From Pseudoruegeria aquimaris (GTDB lineage Bacteria > Pseudomonadota > Alphaproteobacteria > Rhodobacterales > Rhodobacteraceae): DNA of 64,000 bases. The notes beneath the pieces are model-generated. The model made no database searches and was not told the origin of the DNA. It saw only the letters and a list, made by a program, of their open reading frames with translations. The stretch lies in the NCBI RefSeq assembly GCF_900172235.1, contig NZ_FWFQ01000007.1, positions 62,001 through 126,000 of the forward strand. Reading direction: 5' to 3'. This document shows positions 36,721 to 44,269 of the stretch, one piece after another; position 1 is the first letter of the stretch; each line of letters opens with the position of its first letter. The translations under genes and the position numbers were made by a program.

Positions 36721-37313
36721 ACGCCGGCCTTGGCCATGGCGTCGCAGGCCGCGGCAAGCGATCCATCCAGGTCGATGGCCCGGCAAAGCGCCATCTCGAC
36801 GGTGACCTCGAAACCGAGCCGCGCGGCGTCCAGCGCCGAATAGTTCACGCAGAAATCCGTGGCGAGGCCCACGAGCGTGACCCGCCGGACGCCGCGTTCG
36901 CGCAGGTAGCCTTCGAGGCCCGTCGGCGTGCTGCGATCGTTTTCGAAGAAGGCGGAATAGCTGTCGATGGCGCTGCGGAACCCCTTGCGCAGGATCAGAT
37001 CGGCCGGCTCGGTGGCGAGGGCGGGATGAAACGCGGCGCCCGGCGTGCCCTGAACGCAGTGATCGGGCCAGAGCACCTGCGGGCCGTAGGGCATTTCCAC
37101 CATGTCGAAGGGCGATTTTCCCGGATGGCTGCTGGCGAAGGAGGAGTGGCCGGCCGGGTGCCAATCCTGTGTCAGAACGCGCACCGCGAAATCCGCCATG
37201 CGGGCGTTGATCCCGGCCACGATTTCGTCGCCGCCCGCAACGGCGAGCGCGCCGCCGGGGCAGAAATCCTGCTGAACGTCGATCACGATGAGGGCTTCGT
37301 CTGGCTGGGGCAT
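36708..37313 (-). CDS. pncA: Nicotinamidase
   Basis: PncA deamidates nicotinamide to nicotinate, feeding PncB. The 201-residue isochorismatase-fold enzyme has the catalytic triad D12 (VIDVQQDF), K110 (ILRKGF) and C155 (ATDFCVNY), and the metal-site stretch TQDWHPAGH. The length and motifs match E. coli PncA. A 17-bp tandem repeat spans the stop codon. It diverges from trhO. Together with pncB it gives a complete nicotinamide salvage pair, interrupted only by the hybrid kinase gene on the same strand. Confidence 0.96.
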   Translation of the reverse strand: MPQPDEALIVIDVQQDFCPGGALAVAGGDEIVAGINARMADFAVRVLTQDWHPAGHSSFASSHPGKSPFDMVEMPYGPQVLWPDHCVQGTPGAAFHPALATEPADLILRKGFRSAIDSYSAFFENDRSTPTGLEGYLRERGVRRVTLVGLATDFCVNYSALDAARLGFEVTVEMALCRAIDLDGSLAAACDAMAKAGVTLA

Positions 37314-37390
37314 GGGCTGGCTCCGTTTTGAAGGTGCCCCAAGGCCTAGGCAATGGCCTGCCGCCCGTCAACGCCGGGTGCCGCCGCCCC

Positions 37391-37419
37391 TTGTGCCCGA
37401 ACGCCCTTTTGCCTAGATG
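37391..37419 (+). promoter_or_regulatory. Candidate promoter placing trhO on a leaderless mRNA
   Basis: TTGTGC (37391-37396), a 17-base spacer, and TAGATG (37414-37419). The start codon ATG 37427 follows the -10 box by seven bases, and there is no ribosome site between them, so transcription would begin at or next to the start codon. Confidence 0.45.
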
Positions 37420-37426
37420 CGCGGCT

Positions 37427-38338
37427 ATGTTTACCGTTGCCGCCCTCTATCACTTCACCCGGTTCGAAGATCCCGCCGCGCTCAAGGCGCCGTTGCAGGC
37501 GCTGTGCGACGCGCAGGGGATCAAGGGCACGCTCCTTCTGGCGCAGGAGGGCATCAACGGCACCGTTGCCGGCTCCCGCGCGGGGATCGATGCGCTGCTG
37601 GCCCATGTCCGGAGCCTGCCGGGCTGCGCCGATCTCGAACACAAGGAAAGCCTGTCCGAGGAGATGCCCTTCATCCGGATGAAAGTCCGCCTGAAGAAGG
37701 AGATCGTGACGATGGGCCAGCCCGACGTGGATCCGCGCGCCGCCGTCGGCCGCTACGTGGCTCCGAAGGAGTGGAACGACTTGATCCGCTCCGAGGATGT
37801 CGTCGTGATCGATACGCGCAACGACTACGAGGTGGCCATCGGCACGTTCGAAGGCGCGGTGGACCCGAAGACGAAGACTTTCGGCGAGTTTCCGGCCTGG
37901 TGGGAGGCCAACAAGGACAGGTTCCACAACAAGCGCGTGGCGATGTTCTGCACCGGCGGGATCCGCTGCGAGAAATCGACGAACTACCTGCTGGGGCAGG
38001 GGGTCGAGGAGGTGTTTCACCTGAAGGGCGGAATCCTGAAGTATCTCGAAGAGGTGCCGAAGGAGGAGAGCCTGTGGTCGGGGGAGTGCTTCGTCTTCGA
38101 CGGGCGCGTGTCCGTCGGCCATGGGCTGGTGGAAGGGCCGCATGAGCTGTGCCACGCCTGCCGCCGTCCGATCACGCCGGAAGACATGCAGCGGCCGGAC
38201 TACGAGGCCGGCGTGTCGTGCCGCCATTGCATCGACGAGCGCAGCGAGGCGGATCGGGCGCGCTTCCGGGAACGGCAGAAGCAGATCATGCTCGCGGCAA
38301 GGCGCGGCGCCCGCCACGTCGGGCCGGGGGCCGGCTGA
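37427..38338 (+). CDS. trhO: tRNA uridine(34) hydroxylase TrhO (rhodanese family)
   Basis: TrhO (YceA) uses oxygen to hydroxylate U34 of tRNAs, giving 5-hydroxyuridine. The 303-residue protein has an N-terminal acylphosphatase-like domain ([17 protein letters not shown]) and a rhodanese domain ([15 protein letters not shown]) with the active-site loop [14 protein letters not shown]-terminal cysteine cluster (CHACRRPI and CRHC) may bind zinc. ATG 37427 has no Shine-Dalgarno, and a promoter-like sequence ends just before it. It diverges from pncA and ends at an intergenic repeat. Confidence 0.94.
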   Translation: MFTVAALYHFTRFEDPAALKAPLQALCDAQGIKGTLLLAQEGINGTVAGSRAGIDALLAHVRSLPGCADLEHKESLSEEMPFIRMKVRLKKEIVTMGQPDVDPRAAVGRYVAPKEWNDLIRSEDVVVIDTRNDYEVAIGTFEGAVDPKTKTFGEFPAWWEANKDRFHNKRVAMFCTGGIRCEKSTNYLLGQGVEEVFHLKGGILKYLEEVPKEESLWSGECFVFDGRVSVGHGLVEGPHELCHACRRPITPEDMQRPDYEAGVSCRHCIDERSEADRARFRERQKQIMLAARRGARHVGPGAG

Positions 38339-38352
38339 CGGCGGGTCTTGCA

Positions 38353-38410
38353 GGGGCTCCGCCCCCGCTCCCTGCGGGAGCTCCCCCGAGGTATTTTCAG
38401 CGAGAGGAAA
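38353..38410 (+). repeat. Intergenic repeat family 2, copy A
   Basis: Two hairpins, GGGGC/GCCCC (38353-38357 with 38361-38365) and GCTCCC/GGGAGC (38367-38372 with 38376-38381), are followed by the conserved tail CCCGAGGTATTTTCAGCGAG and AGGAAA. The same plan occurs in reverse orientation at 61553-61610. Both copies lie between converging genes, so they may serve as 3' ends. Confidence 0.75.
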
Positions 38411-38426
38411 GCCCGGGCGCGGCGCC

Positions 38427-39626
38427 TCAGCTGCGCCCGGCGAGTTTGGACCAGGCCGACTTCGCCAGTGTGCGCGCCATCATCGGCAGGGTGAATTCGC
38501 TGCGGAAGGCGGCCGCAAGTTCGTCTTCTCCGAGGCGGCGGATGCGGCGCACGGCGCGGTCCCAATCCTCGGGGCCGTAGGCGGCGGCGCGCTGGTTGGT
38601 CAGGTAGCCGAAGCGGTAGTTGCGCGCGTAGCGGCGGGCGCAGTCGCGCTCCCACTTGCCCAAGGCGGCGGCGTCGCCGTCAAGCGCCTTGCCGAGGGCC
38701 TTGCCGAGGGCCTTTCCGGAAGCGATGGCGGTGCGGATGCCTTCGCCCAGCGTGGGGGTGGCCATGTTGGCGCTGTCGCCGACGCGCACGACCGGGCCGA
38801 AGACCAGCCGGGGATCGTAGGGCGCGGAGGGCAGGATGCCGGCGTTGACATGCATCTCGGTGGGCCTGGGCAGCCCCATGCGTTCCAGTTCGCCGCTGGC
38901 GAGAAAACCCTCCATCAGGGCCTTGGGGCTTTCGGCGCTGTCGGGTTGTATGATGCCGATGCCGAGGCGCAGGGTGCCCTGACCGGTGGGCAGGGCCCAT
39001 CCGTAGGCGGAGAGCGCGTGGCGCCCGAAGAAAAGCACGACGCGGTGCGGGTCCATGCCCTGGAGCGGGTATTCGTATTCGATGCCCACGGCCCGGCGCT
39101 CCGGGGGACTTGCGAGGCCGAGGGCGTTCAGGGCCGCGCAATGCCAGCCGGAGGCATCGACGAGGTAGCGTGACGTCACCTCGCGCTCGCCGTCCTTGGC
39201 CCGCAAGCGAGAGATGATCCGCGCGCCGTCCTGCCGGCTGCCGAGGTATTTCGTTGCGAGGAGCAGCTGCCTGTCGTGCCCGTCGGAGAGGCTTGCGAGG
39301 TGGCGGTAGGTCTGGGTCACGTCCAGCGCGACGACGGTGCGGCGCCGGATCTCGAAATGGGCGGATTCGTTGTCGGAGTAGATGTCCGTCCGGTGGATCG
39401 GGTGGAGGCAGTGATCGGGCAGGCCGAGGGCCTTTGCATCCGAGAGCCAGCTGACGCCGCTCGTGCGCACCGGCAGGCCGATGGCCTTGTCCTGGTGGGC
39501 GATCACGCAGCGCACCTGCGGGGGCAGGCCGGCGGCCACCGAAAGGCCGGCGGGGCCTCCGCCGACGATGAGAACATCGCACTCCGGCCGTGGCGGGCGC
39601 GTGGCATCCGGGGAAGCAGGTGGCAT
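38427..39626 (-). CDS. FAD-dependent oxidoreductase, geranylgeranyl-reductase-like (paralog 1)
   Basis: A 399-residue flavoprotein. The N-terminal FAD dinucleotide-binding loop CDVLIVGGGPAGLSVA is followed by the PVRTSGVSWL segment resembling the substrate-side motif of the geranylgeranyl-reductase group. VDASGWHCAAL and VRVGDSANMATPTLGEGIRTAIASGKALG form the second flavin-binding region. No quinone- or chlorophyll-pathway gene is near. A paralog with the same blocks lies at 57.96 kb. The reaction is unknown. No signal peptide is visible. It converges on trhO across an intergenic repeat. Confidence 0.8.
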   Translation of the reverse strand: MPPASPDATRPPRPECDVLIVGGGPAGLSVAAGLPPQVRCVIAHQDKAIGLPVRTSGVSWLSDAKALGLPDHCLHPIHRTDIYSDNESAHFEIRRRTVVALDVTQTYRHLASLSDGHDRQLLLATKYLGSRQDGARIISRLRAKDGEREVTSRYLVDASGWHCAALNALGLASPPERRAVGIEYEYPLQGMDPHRVVLFFGRHALSAYGWALPTGQGTLRLGIGIIQPDSAESPKALMEGFLASGELERMGLPRPTEMHVNAGILPSAPYDPRLVFGPVVRVGDSANMATPTLGEGIRTAIASGKALGKALGKALDGDAAALGKWERDCARRYARNYRFGYLTNQRAAAYGPEDWDRAVRRIRRLGEDELAAAFRSEFTLPMMARTLAKSAWSKLAGRS

Positions 39627-39696
39627 GGCGGCTCTTCAAATCACTGGCCCGGGCTTGGCCCGGATAATCCCTGCCGAGGCTACAGGGGCGGGCCGG

Positions 39697-40224
39697 CTAC
39701 TTCAACGGTAGCCTTGGATCGCGCACCTGTGCCGATTCGTAGCTTGCGATCAGGAATTCGGCGCGCTTCAGGACGCGTTTCAGCTGGCAGTAGAGCTGTT
39801 CCATGTCCCTGGTGGCGGGGGCGAAATCCATGGCGTTGAAAGCGCAGGCGCTGGCATCGTAGCGGGCCCAGTCGGCCACGTAGCGTTTGAACCTCGCCTG
39901 GTGTTCACCGCTGTAGGTTGCGGCGGCGCGGCGCATCAGCCCTTCATGGATGCCATCCCATGCGCTGGTGAGCCGCACCAGGCAGCTGCGCTGGGCGCCC
40001 GCCGTCTCTGACGTGGATTTGGCCTCTTCCAGGCATTGGCTGGCGAATTCTTCGGAACAGGTGCCGGGATCACCGCCGCCGTCGAAACACAGCATGATCT
40101 GCACCACGTCCCCTTCGTCGGCGTTGGCGGGGGAGATGGCTCCGGACGACAGGAACCCGGCTGCGGCGAACAGCACGGCAGCCGCCGCCGCAATCGGGCC
40201 GGATATGGCAGGGCGCGTTGGAAT
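39697..40224 (-). CDS. Small exported cysteine-containing protein, LprI/DUF1311-like
   Basis: The mature part (about 140 residues) has six cysteines and blocks such as CSEEFASQCLEE and WARYDASACAF resembling the lysozyme-inhibitor-like LprI family (DUF1311). The only standard start is GTG 40176, which would leave a signal peptide without a charged n-region. An ATT codon at 40224 has AAGGAGG five bases upstream and gives an arginine followed by a long alanine-rich core and a SPANA-D cleavage site. No ATG, GTG or TTG exists in frame between 40176 and the upstream stop at about 40329. I therefore propose an ATT start; a sequence error (ATG read as ATT) is the alternative. Confidence 0.6.
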   Translation of the reverse strand: MPTRPAISGPIAAAAAVLFAAAGFLSSGAISPANADEGDVVQIMLCFDGGGDPGTCSEEFASQCLEEAKSTSETAGAQRSCLVRLTSAWDGIHEGLMRRAAATYSGEHQARFKRYVADWARYDASACAFNAMDFAPATRDMEQLYCQLKRVLKRAEFLIASYESAQVRDPRLPLK

Positions 40225-40337
40225 CGGGGCCTCCTTCAGGGTAACGGCCGAATGTGATGCGCGCCCAACTTGCCGCCCGAGAGTGAGAGTCTGGTTAACC
40301 GCATTCCCGCGCGGGCGCGCATTTGGCTAAAATGCGC

Positions 40338-41396
40338 TTAAACTTGGAGGCAAATGCCATGGGGCACCGGCTCCGCCACCAAGCCGGGCATGACGCCTTC
40401 GGAAGGAAGCGCCGCGGGGGCAGCCCCGGTGGCAGTGGTGATGACGACCGCGCCCTTGCGGTGCCGCCTCTGCACGTAGGCATGGGCATCGGGCACGTCC
40501 TGCAGGGGGTAGATTCTGTCGATCACGGGGCGCAGCTGCCCGTTCCAGACCATCTCGGCGAGGGTTTCCAGATCCTCCGCCCTGTCTGCGTTGACGCCGA
40601 TGTGGACGCGCGGCCCGCCGAACATGCGGCCACGCAGCGCATGGTAGATCTCGGGCAGGGAGAAATTGAGCGGCAGGAAAAGCCCGCCGGGCTTCAGGAT
40701 TGCGCGCGAGGCAGGCACGTTCATGGCGCCGACGGTATCGAAAACGACGTCGTAGCGGCGGGGGCGATCAAGGGGCGATTCGGTGTGGTAGTCGATCACA
40801 TCCTCTGCGCCCAGATCCCGGGCGAGCCAGCCGTTCGCGGCGCTGCACACGGCCGTCACCCGCGCACCGAGCGCCCTGGCGATCTGCACGGCATAGCTGC
40901 CCACGCCACCCGTCGCCCCGACCACCAGCACGTCCTGGCCGGGCGAGACCCGGGCGAAATCCCGCAGGAAGACGAGCGCGGCCAGCCCGCCGAAGGGCAG
41001 GGCGGCGGCTTCGGCGAAGCTCAGAGAGGCCGGGCTGGGCGCGACGCAGGCGTCTTCGCGGATGGCGAGGAACTCGGCGTTCGCCCCGTGGCCGCTGAAG
41101 CCGAACACGCTGTCGCCCGGTTTGAAGCGGCGCACCGCGCGCCCGGTTTCCACGACCCGCCCGGCGAACTCTCCGCCCGGGATGGCGTGGCGGGGCCGGA
41201 ACAGGCCCGTCATCAGCCGGCCCGGAAGCCAGAGTGCGGGCGGAAAGGCGGCGGCGCGCATCCGCCAGTCCGCCGTGGTCACCGAACTCGCGTGAACCTT
41301 CACCAGGATCTCGTCCTCTCCGGTTTTGGGCAGCGGCGCCTCGCCCAGGCTGAGGACTTCAGGGCCGCCGTACCGCGTGTGAACAATCGCTTTCAT
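40338..41396 (-). CDS. NAD(P)-dependent medium-chain dehydrogenase (quinone-oxidoreductase-like)
   Basis: A 352-residue MDR-superfamily oxidoreductase. The N-terminal MKAIVHTRYGGPEVLSLGEAP start and VTTADWRMRAA, PGGEFAGRVVETG, and the Rossmann loop VVGATGGVGSYAVQIARALGA put it with the zinc-independent quinone oxidoreductase/NAD(P)-dependent alcohol dehydrogenase group; the catalytic-zinc CGxD is absent. It likely reduces a quinone, enone or aldehyde with NADPH. It is divergently transcribed from a LysR regulator gene only 82 bases away, which probably controls it. Confidence 0.85.
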   Translation of the reverse strand: MKAIVHTRYGGPEVLSLGEAPLPKTGEDEILVKVHASSVTTADWRMRAAAFPPALWLPGRLMTGLFRPRHAIPGGEFAGRVVETGRAVRRFKPGDSVFGFSGHGANAEFLAIREDACVAPSPASLSFAEAAALPFGGLAALVFLRDFARVSPGQDVLVVGATGGVGSYAVQIARALGARVTAVCSAANGWLARDLGAEDVIDYHTESPLDRPRRYDVVFDTVGAMNVPASRAILKPGGLFLPLNFSLPEIYHALRGRMFGGPRVHIGVNADRAEDLETLAEMVWNGQLRPVIDRIYPLQDVPDAHAYVQRRHRKGAVVITTATGAAPAALPSEGVMPGLVAEPVPHGICLQV

Positions 41397-41478
41397 CCGT
41401 CTGTCTCCGTGCTTCGATCACGGCGGAAGATAGACGGCCGACCGGCGCGGCAGAATTGACGGAATTCAGATAATCGCT

Positions 41479-42381
41479 ATGCGTATCTGCATGGATTGGC
41501 GCTCTGTCGGATTTGACTGGAACCGGGCGCGGGCTTTTCTGGTGACCGCCGAGGAGGGTTCGCTCTCCGCGGCTGCGCGGGCGCTGGGGATGACCCAGCC
41601 GACGCTGGGCCGGCAGGTCTCCGCGCTGGAGGAGGAACTGGGCGTCGCCCTGTTCGAGCGCGAGGGCACGCGGCTGGCGCTCACCCCCGCGGGGCGCGAG
41701 ATGGTTGAGCATGTGCGCGCGATGGGCGAGGCCGCGGCGAACGTGGCGCTCACCGCTTCGGGGCAGTCGCAATCGCTGGAGGGCAACCTCTGCATCACCG
41801 CCAGCGAGTTCTTTTCGGCGCGGATCCTCGCGGAGTTGATGGTGGGATTCCGGGCCCGGCATCCCGGCATCCAGATCGAGATCGTGGCGGCCAACGACGT
41901 GCGGGACCTGCGCCGGAGAGAAGCCGACATCGCGATCCGCAACACGCAGCCCACGCAGCCTGATCTCATCGCCCGCAAGCTGGGCGACAGCACCGGCGGC
42001 TTCTATGCCGCGAAATCCCTGCTGGATCGCCGGGGTCGCCCACGGGACGCGGCCGAAATGCTGGCGCTGGGGATGATCGGCTTCTGCGACAATGCGCAGA
42101 TGGTGGCCGGGTTGAACCGGATGGGATACCCCGCGCAGGACGGCGATTTCGTGGCCTTGAGCAACAGTCACCTCGTGCAGTGGGACATGGTGCGCGCCGG
42201 GCTGGGCGTCGGGGTCTTTCCCTGCCTGCAGGCCGATGCGGCACCAGACGTGGAGCGGGTGCTGCCCGAGGCCGATCCCATGCGCTTTCCGGTGTGGCTG
42301 GTGGCCCATCGCGAAGTGAAATCGAACCGGCGCGTGCGGCTGGCCTTCGATTACCTCGCCGAGCATTTCCCGATCGGGTGA
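41479..42381 (+). CDS. LysR-family transcriptional regulator
   Basis: A 300-residue LTTR. The N-terminal winged helix-turn-helix is at about residues 13-72 (WNRARAFLVTAEEGSLSAAARALGMTQPTLGRQVSALEEELGVALFER). The co-inducer domain follows, ending with the helix DYLAEHFPIG. The likely target is the divergent dehydrogenase gene. An ATG five codons downstream (41491) is an alternative start. A TTGACG at 41456-41461 is a possible -35 box. I see no clear T-N11-A operator in the short intergenic region. Confidence 0.9.
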   Translation: MRICMDWRSVGFDWNRARAFLVTAEEGSLSAAARALGMTQPTLGRQVSALEEELGVALFEREGTRLALTPAGREMVEHVRAMGEAAANVALTASGQSQSLEGNLCITASEFFSARILAELMVGFRARHPGIQIEIVAANDVRDLRRREADIAIRNTQPTQPDLIARKLGDSTGGFYAAKSLLDRRGRPRDAAEMLALGMIGFCDNAQMVAGLNRMGYPAQDGDFVALSNSHLVQWDMVRAGLGVGVFPCLQADAAPDVERVLPEADPMRFPVWLVAHREVKSNRRVRLAFDYLAEHFPIG

Positions 42382-42421
42382 GGCGCGCGCAGCCGTTTGG
42401 ACGATGCCAAAAACGAAAAGA

Positions 42422-42445
42422 CCGGAGCTGATGCTCCGGCCTTTT
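42422..42445. terminator. Terminator between lysR and the NYN gene
   Basis: CCGGAGC (42422-42428) pairs with GCTCCGG (42433-42439) around TGAT, with AAAAG on the left and CTTTTC on the right, so it can act in both directions. Confidence 0.85.
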
Positions 42446-42466
42446 CGCAGTCTGGTGTGTCGCGGC

Positions 42467-43045
42467 TTACTGGCGTTCTTCTGCCATCTGGGCCGGCGCG
42501 GCTTCCTCGCGCGGTTCGCGCGGGGGGCGGCCGATCACTTCGCGCAGTTCGTCCAGCTCGATGAAGTTGTCGGCCTGACGGCGGAGTTCATCGGCGATCA
42601 TCGGCGGCTGCGAACGGATCGTGGAGACAACGGAGACCCGCACGCCCTGGCGTTGCAGGCTTTCCACGAGCGGCCGGAAATCCCCATCCCCGGAGAACAG
42701 CACGATGTGATCCACATGCGGAGCAAGCTCCATGGCATCCACCGTCAGCTCGATGTCCATGTTCCCCTTGACCTTGCGGCGGCCCTGGGAGTCCGTGTAC
42801 TCCTTGGCCGGCTTGGTCACCATGGTGAAGCCGTTGTAGTTGAGCCAGTCCACCAGCGGGCGGATCGGCGAGTAGTCGTCGTTTTCCAGAAGCGCCGTGT
42901 AGTAAAAGGCGCGAAGGAGTTTGCCCCGACGCATGAATTCCTGACGGAGGAGCTTGTAATCGATGTCAAACCCAAGCGCTTTGGCAGCGGCATACAGGTT
43001 CGAACCATCGATGAACAGCGCAAGCCGTTCGTCTCGGTAGAACAT
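42467..43045 (-). CDS. NYN/PIN-like ribonuclease domain protein (LabA/DUF88 type)
   Basis: A 192-residue protein of the NYN (LabA) group, PIN-like nucleases thought to cut RNA. The acidic metal-site motifs are present: D13 in ALFIDGSNLY, KGNMDIELTVDAM in the middle, and VLFSGDGDFRPLVE. The last 25 residues are disordered and charged (RPPREPREEAAPAQ). It has a GGAAGG ribosome site. It diverges from folK across about 100 bases that contain two inverted repeats. Its RNA target is not predictable from sequence. Confidence 0.88.
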   Translation of the reverse strand: MFYRDERLALFIDGSNLYAAAKALGFDIDYKLLRQEFMRRGKLLRAFYYTALLENDDYSPIRPLVDWLNYNGFTMVTKPAKEYTDSQGRRKVKGNMDIELTVDAMELAPHVDHIVLFSGDGDFRPLVESLQRQGVRVSVVSTIRSQPPMIADELRRQADNFIELDELREVIGRPPREPREEAAPAQMAEERQ

Positions 43046-43072
43046 CTATCTAAACCTTCCAACTAAGGTAGA

Positions 43073-43114
43073 CGCGATCGTGTTGTGAGTGAGTGAAAAA
43101 TAGAGATGATCGCG
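43073..43114. promoter_or_regulatory. Inverted repeat in the NYN-folK divergent promoter region
   Basis: CGCGATC (43073-43079) and GATCGCG (43108-43114) are inverted copies 28 bases apart, and ACCTT/AAGGT (43054-43058 with 43065-43069) lies nearer the NYN start. The region is locally AT-rich, as expected for divergent promoters, so these may be operator sites. Confidence 0.35.
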
Positions 43115-43142
43115 AAACCACCTTAAAAATAGGGCAATCGCC

Positions 43143-43757
43143 GTGGTGCCTCAACCCTCGTCCAGTCACAAAACCGAAACAATTGCCCTGATAGCGCTGG
43201 GCGGTAACGTAACGTCATCCATCGGGACGCCGCTTCAGACGCTGCAATCGGCGATCCGGGAGCTCGCCGCCGAGGTGGGCACGATTCGCCGAAGAAGCCG
43301 CTTTTTCCGCACCCCTTGCTTTCCGGCCGGCGCCGGGCCGGACTACGTGAACGCGGCCATCGCGCTGGAAACGCGCCTTGCGCCGCGCCCGCTTCTGGAC
43401 GCCCTGCACCGGATCGAAGCCGCCTTCGGGCGCGAGCGGGTCGAGCGCTGGGGTCAGCGCACACTGGACCTTGATCTGCTGGCCTACGGGGATCTCGTCC
43501 TGCCCGATCTCGCCACGCAGGATCGTTGGCGCAACCTGCCCGAGCAGGAGCAGCGCCTGCGCGCGCCCGATGATCTGGTGCTGCCGCATCCCCGCCTCCA
43601 GGAGCGTGCCTTCGTGCTGATTCCCCTCGCCGAGGTCGCGCCGGAGTGGCGCCATCCCGTTCTGGGGCTCACGGTGGCGCAGATGCGCGAATCCCTGTCT
43701 GCCGAGGCCTGCGAAGGGGTCGAGCCGCTGGCGGAGAGCCGCCGGGCCGGTGCGTGA
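43143..43757 (+). CDS. folK: 6-hydroxymethyl-dihydropterin pyrophosphokinase FolK
   Basis: FolK transfers pyrophosphate from ATP to hydroxymethyl-dihydropterin in folate synthesis. The 204-residue protein has the family's IALGGN opening, FFRTPCFPAGAGPDYVNAAI, the signature RWGQRTLDLDLLAYG and LPHPRLQERAFVLIPLAEVAP. It is longer than the E. coli enzyme, with extra residues at both ends. GTG 43143 is the first start; GTG 43146 is equally possible. There is no close neighbour in the folate pathway. It ends 113 bases before rpoZ. Confidence 0.94.
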   Translation: MVPQPSSSHKTETIALIALGGNVTSSIGTPLQTLQSAIRELAAEVGTIRRRSRFFRTPCFPAGAGPDYVNAAIALETRLAPRPLLDALHRIEAAFGRERVERWGQRTLDLDLLAYGDLVLPDLATQDRWRNLPEQEQRLRAPDDLVLPHPRLQERAFVLIPLAEVAPEWRHPVLGLTVAQMRESLSAEACEGVEPLAESRRAGA

Positions 43758-43803
43758 ACCGTTCAAATCCGTGAAATATGGGGCAAACGCCCCTGTTTTG
43801 CGC

Positions 43804-43832
43804 TTGTCAATACCCGTCCGAGGGCCTAGATA
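43804..43832 (+). promoter_or_regulatory. Likely housekeeping promoter of rpoZ-rsh
   Basis: TTGTCA (43804-43809), an exact 17-base spacer, and TAGATA (43827-43832), 38 bases upstream of the rpoZ start codon. Each box has five of six consensus bases. Confidence 0.65.
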
Positions 43833-43870
43833 GGCGGCTTCGACACACCCTGCAGGAAAATGGAGTCGTC

Positions 43871-44224
43871 ATGGCCCGCGTTACCGTAGAAGATTGCGTA
43901 GACAAGGTTCCGAACCGGTTCGAGCTGGTCATGCTCGCCGCGCACCGTGCTCGCGAAATCTCCGCCGGCGCCGAGATCACCGTGGATCGTGACAACGACA
44001 AGAACCCCGTCGTCGCCCTGCGCGAGATCGCCGAGGAAACCCAGTCGGCACAGGAGCTGCGCGAGCGCCTGATCGAATCCAACCAGACCCAGATCGAGGT
44101 GGACGAGCCGGAAGAAGACGCGATGGCGCTTCTGATGGGTGCCGAGCAGGACAAGCCGGCGCAGGACGACATGAGCGAAGAGAAACTGCTGCGCGCGCTG
44201 ATGGAAGCGCAGGGGCAGCGCTGA
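43871..44224 (+). CDS. rpoZ: RNA polymerase omega subunit
   Basis: Omega helps assemble RNA polymerase and forms part of a ppGpp-binding site. The 117-residue protein begins [31 protein letters not shown], the canonical omega start, and continues with [12 protein letters not shown]. The acidic C-terminal extension is normal for alphaproteobacteria. GGAG precedes ATG 43871 by seven bases. It is directly followed by rsh, 45 bases on, as rpoZ is by spoT in E. coli. Confidence 0.97.
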   Translation: MARVTVEDCVDKVPNRFELVMLAAHRAREISAGAEITVDRDNDKNPVVALREIAEETQSAQELRERLIESNQTQIEVDEPEEDAMALLMGAEQDKPAQDDMSEEKLLRALMEAQGQR

Positions 44225-44269
44225 GGCAACGTCAGGAACCTCACAACCCGTGAAGGGCGCGGACCGGAG

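Noticed and set aside
41456-41483. Leaderless lysR mRNA starting at TTGACG with a TATGCG -10
   Set aside because: The -10 box would overlap the proposed start codon, an internal ATG is nearby, and the fit is poor, so I only note it.
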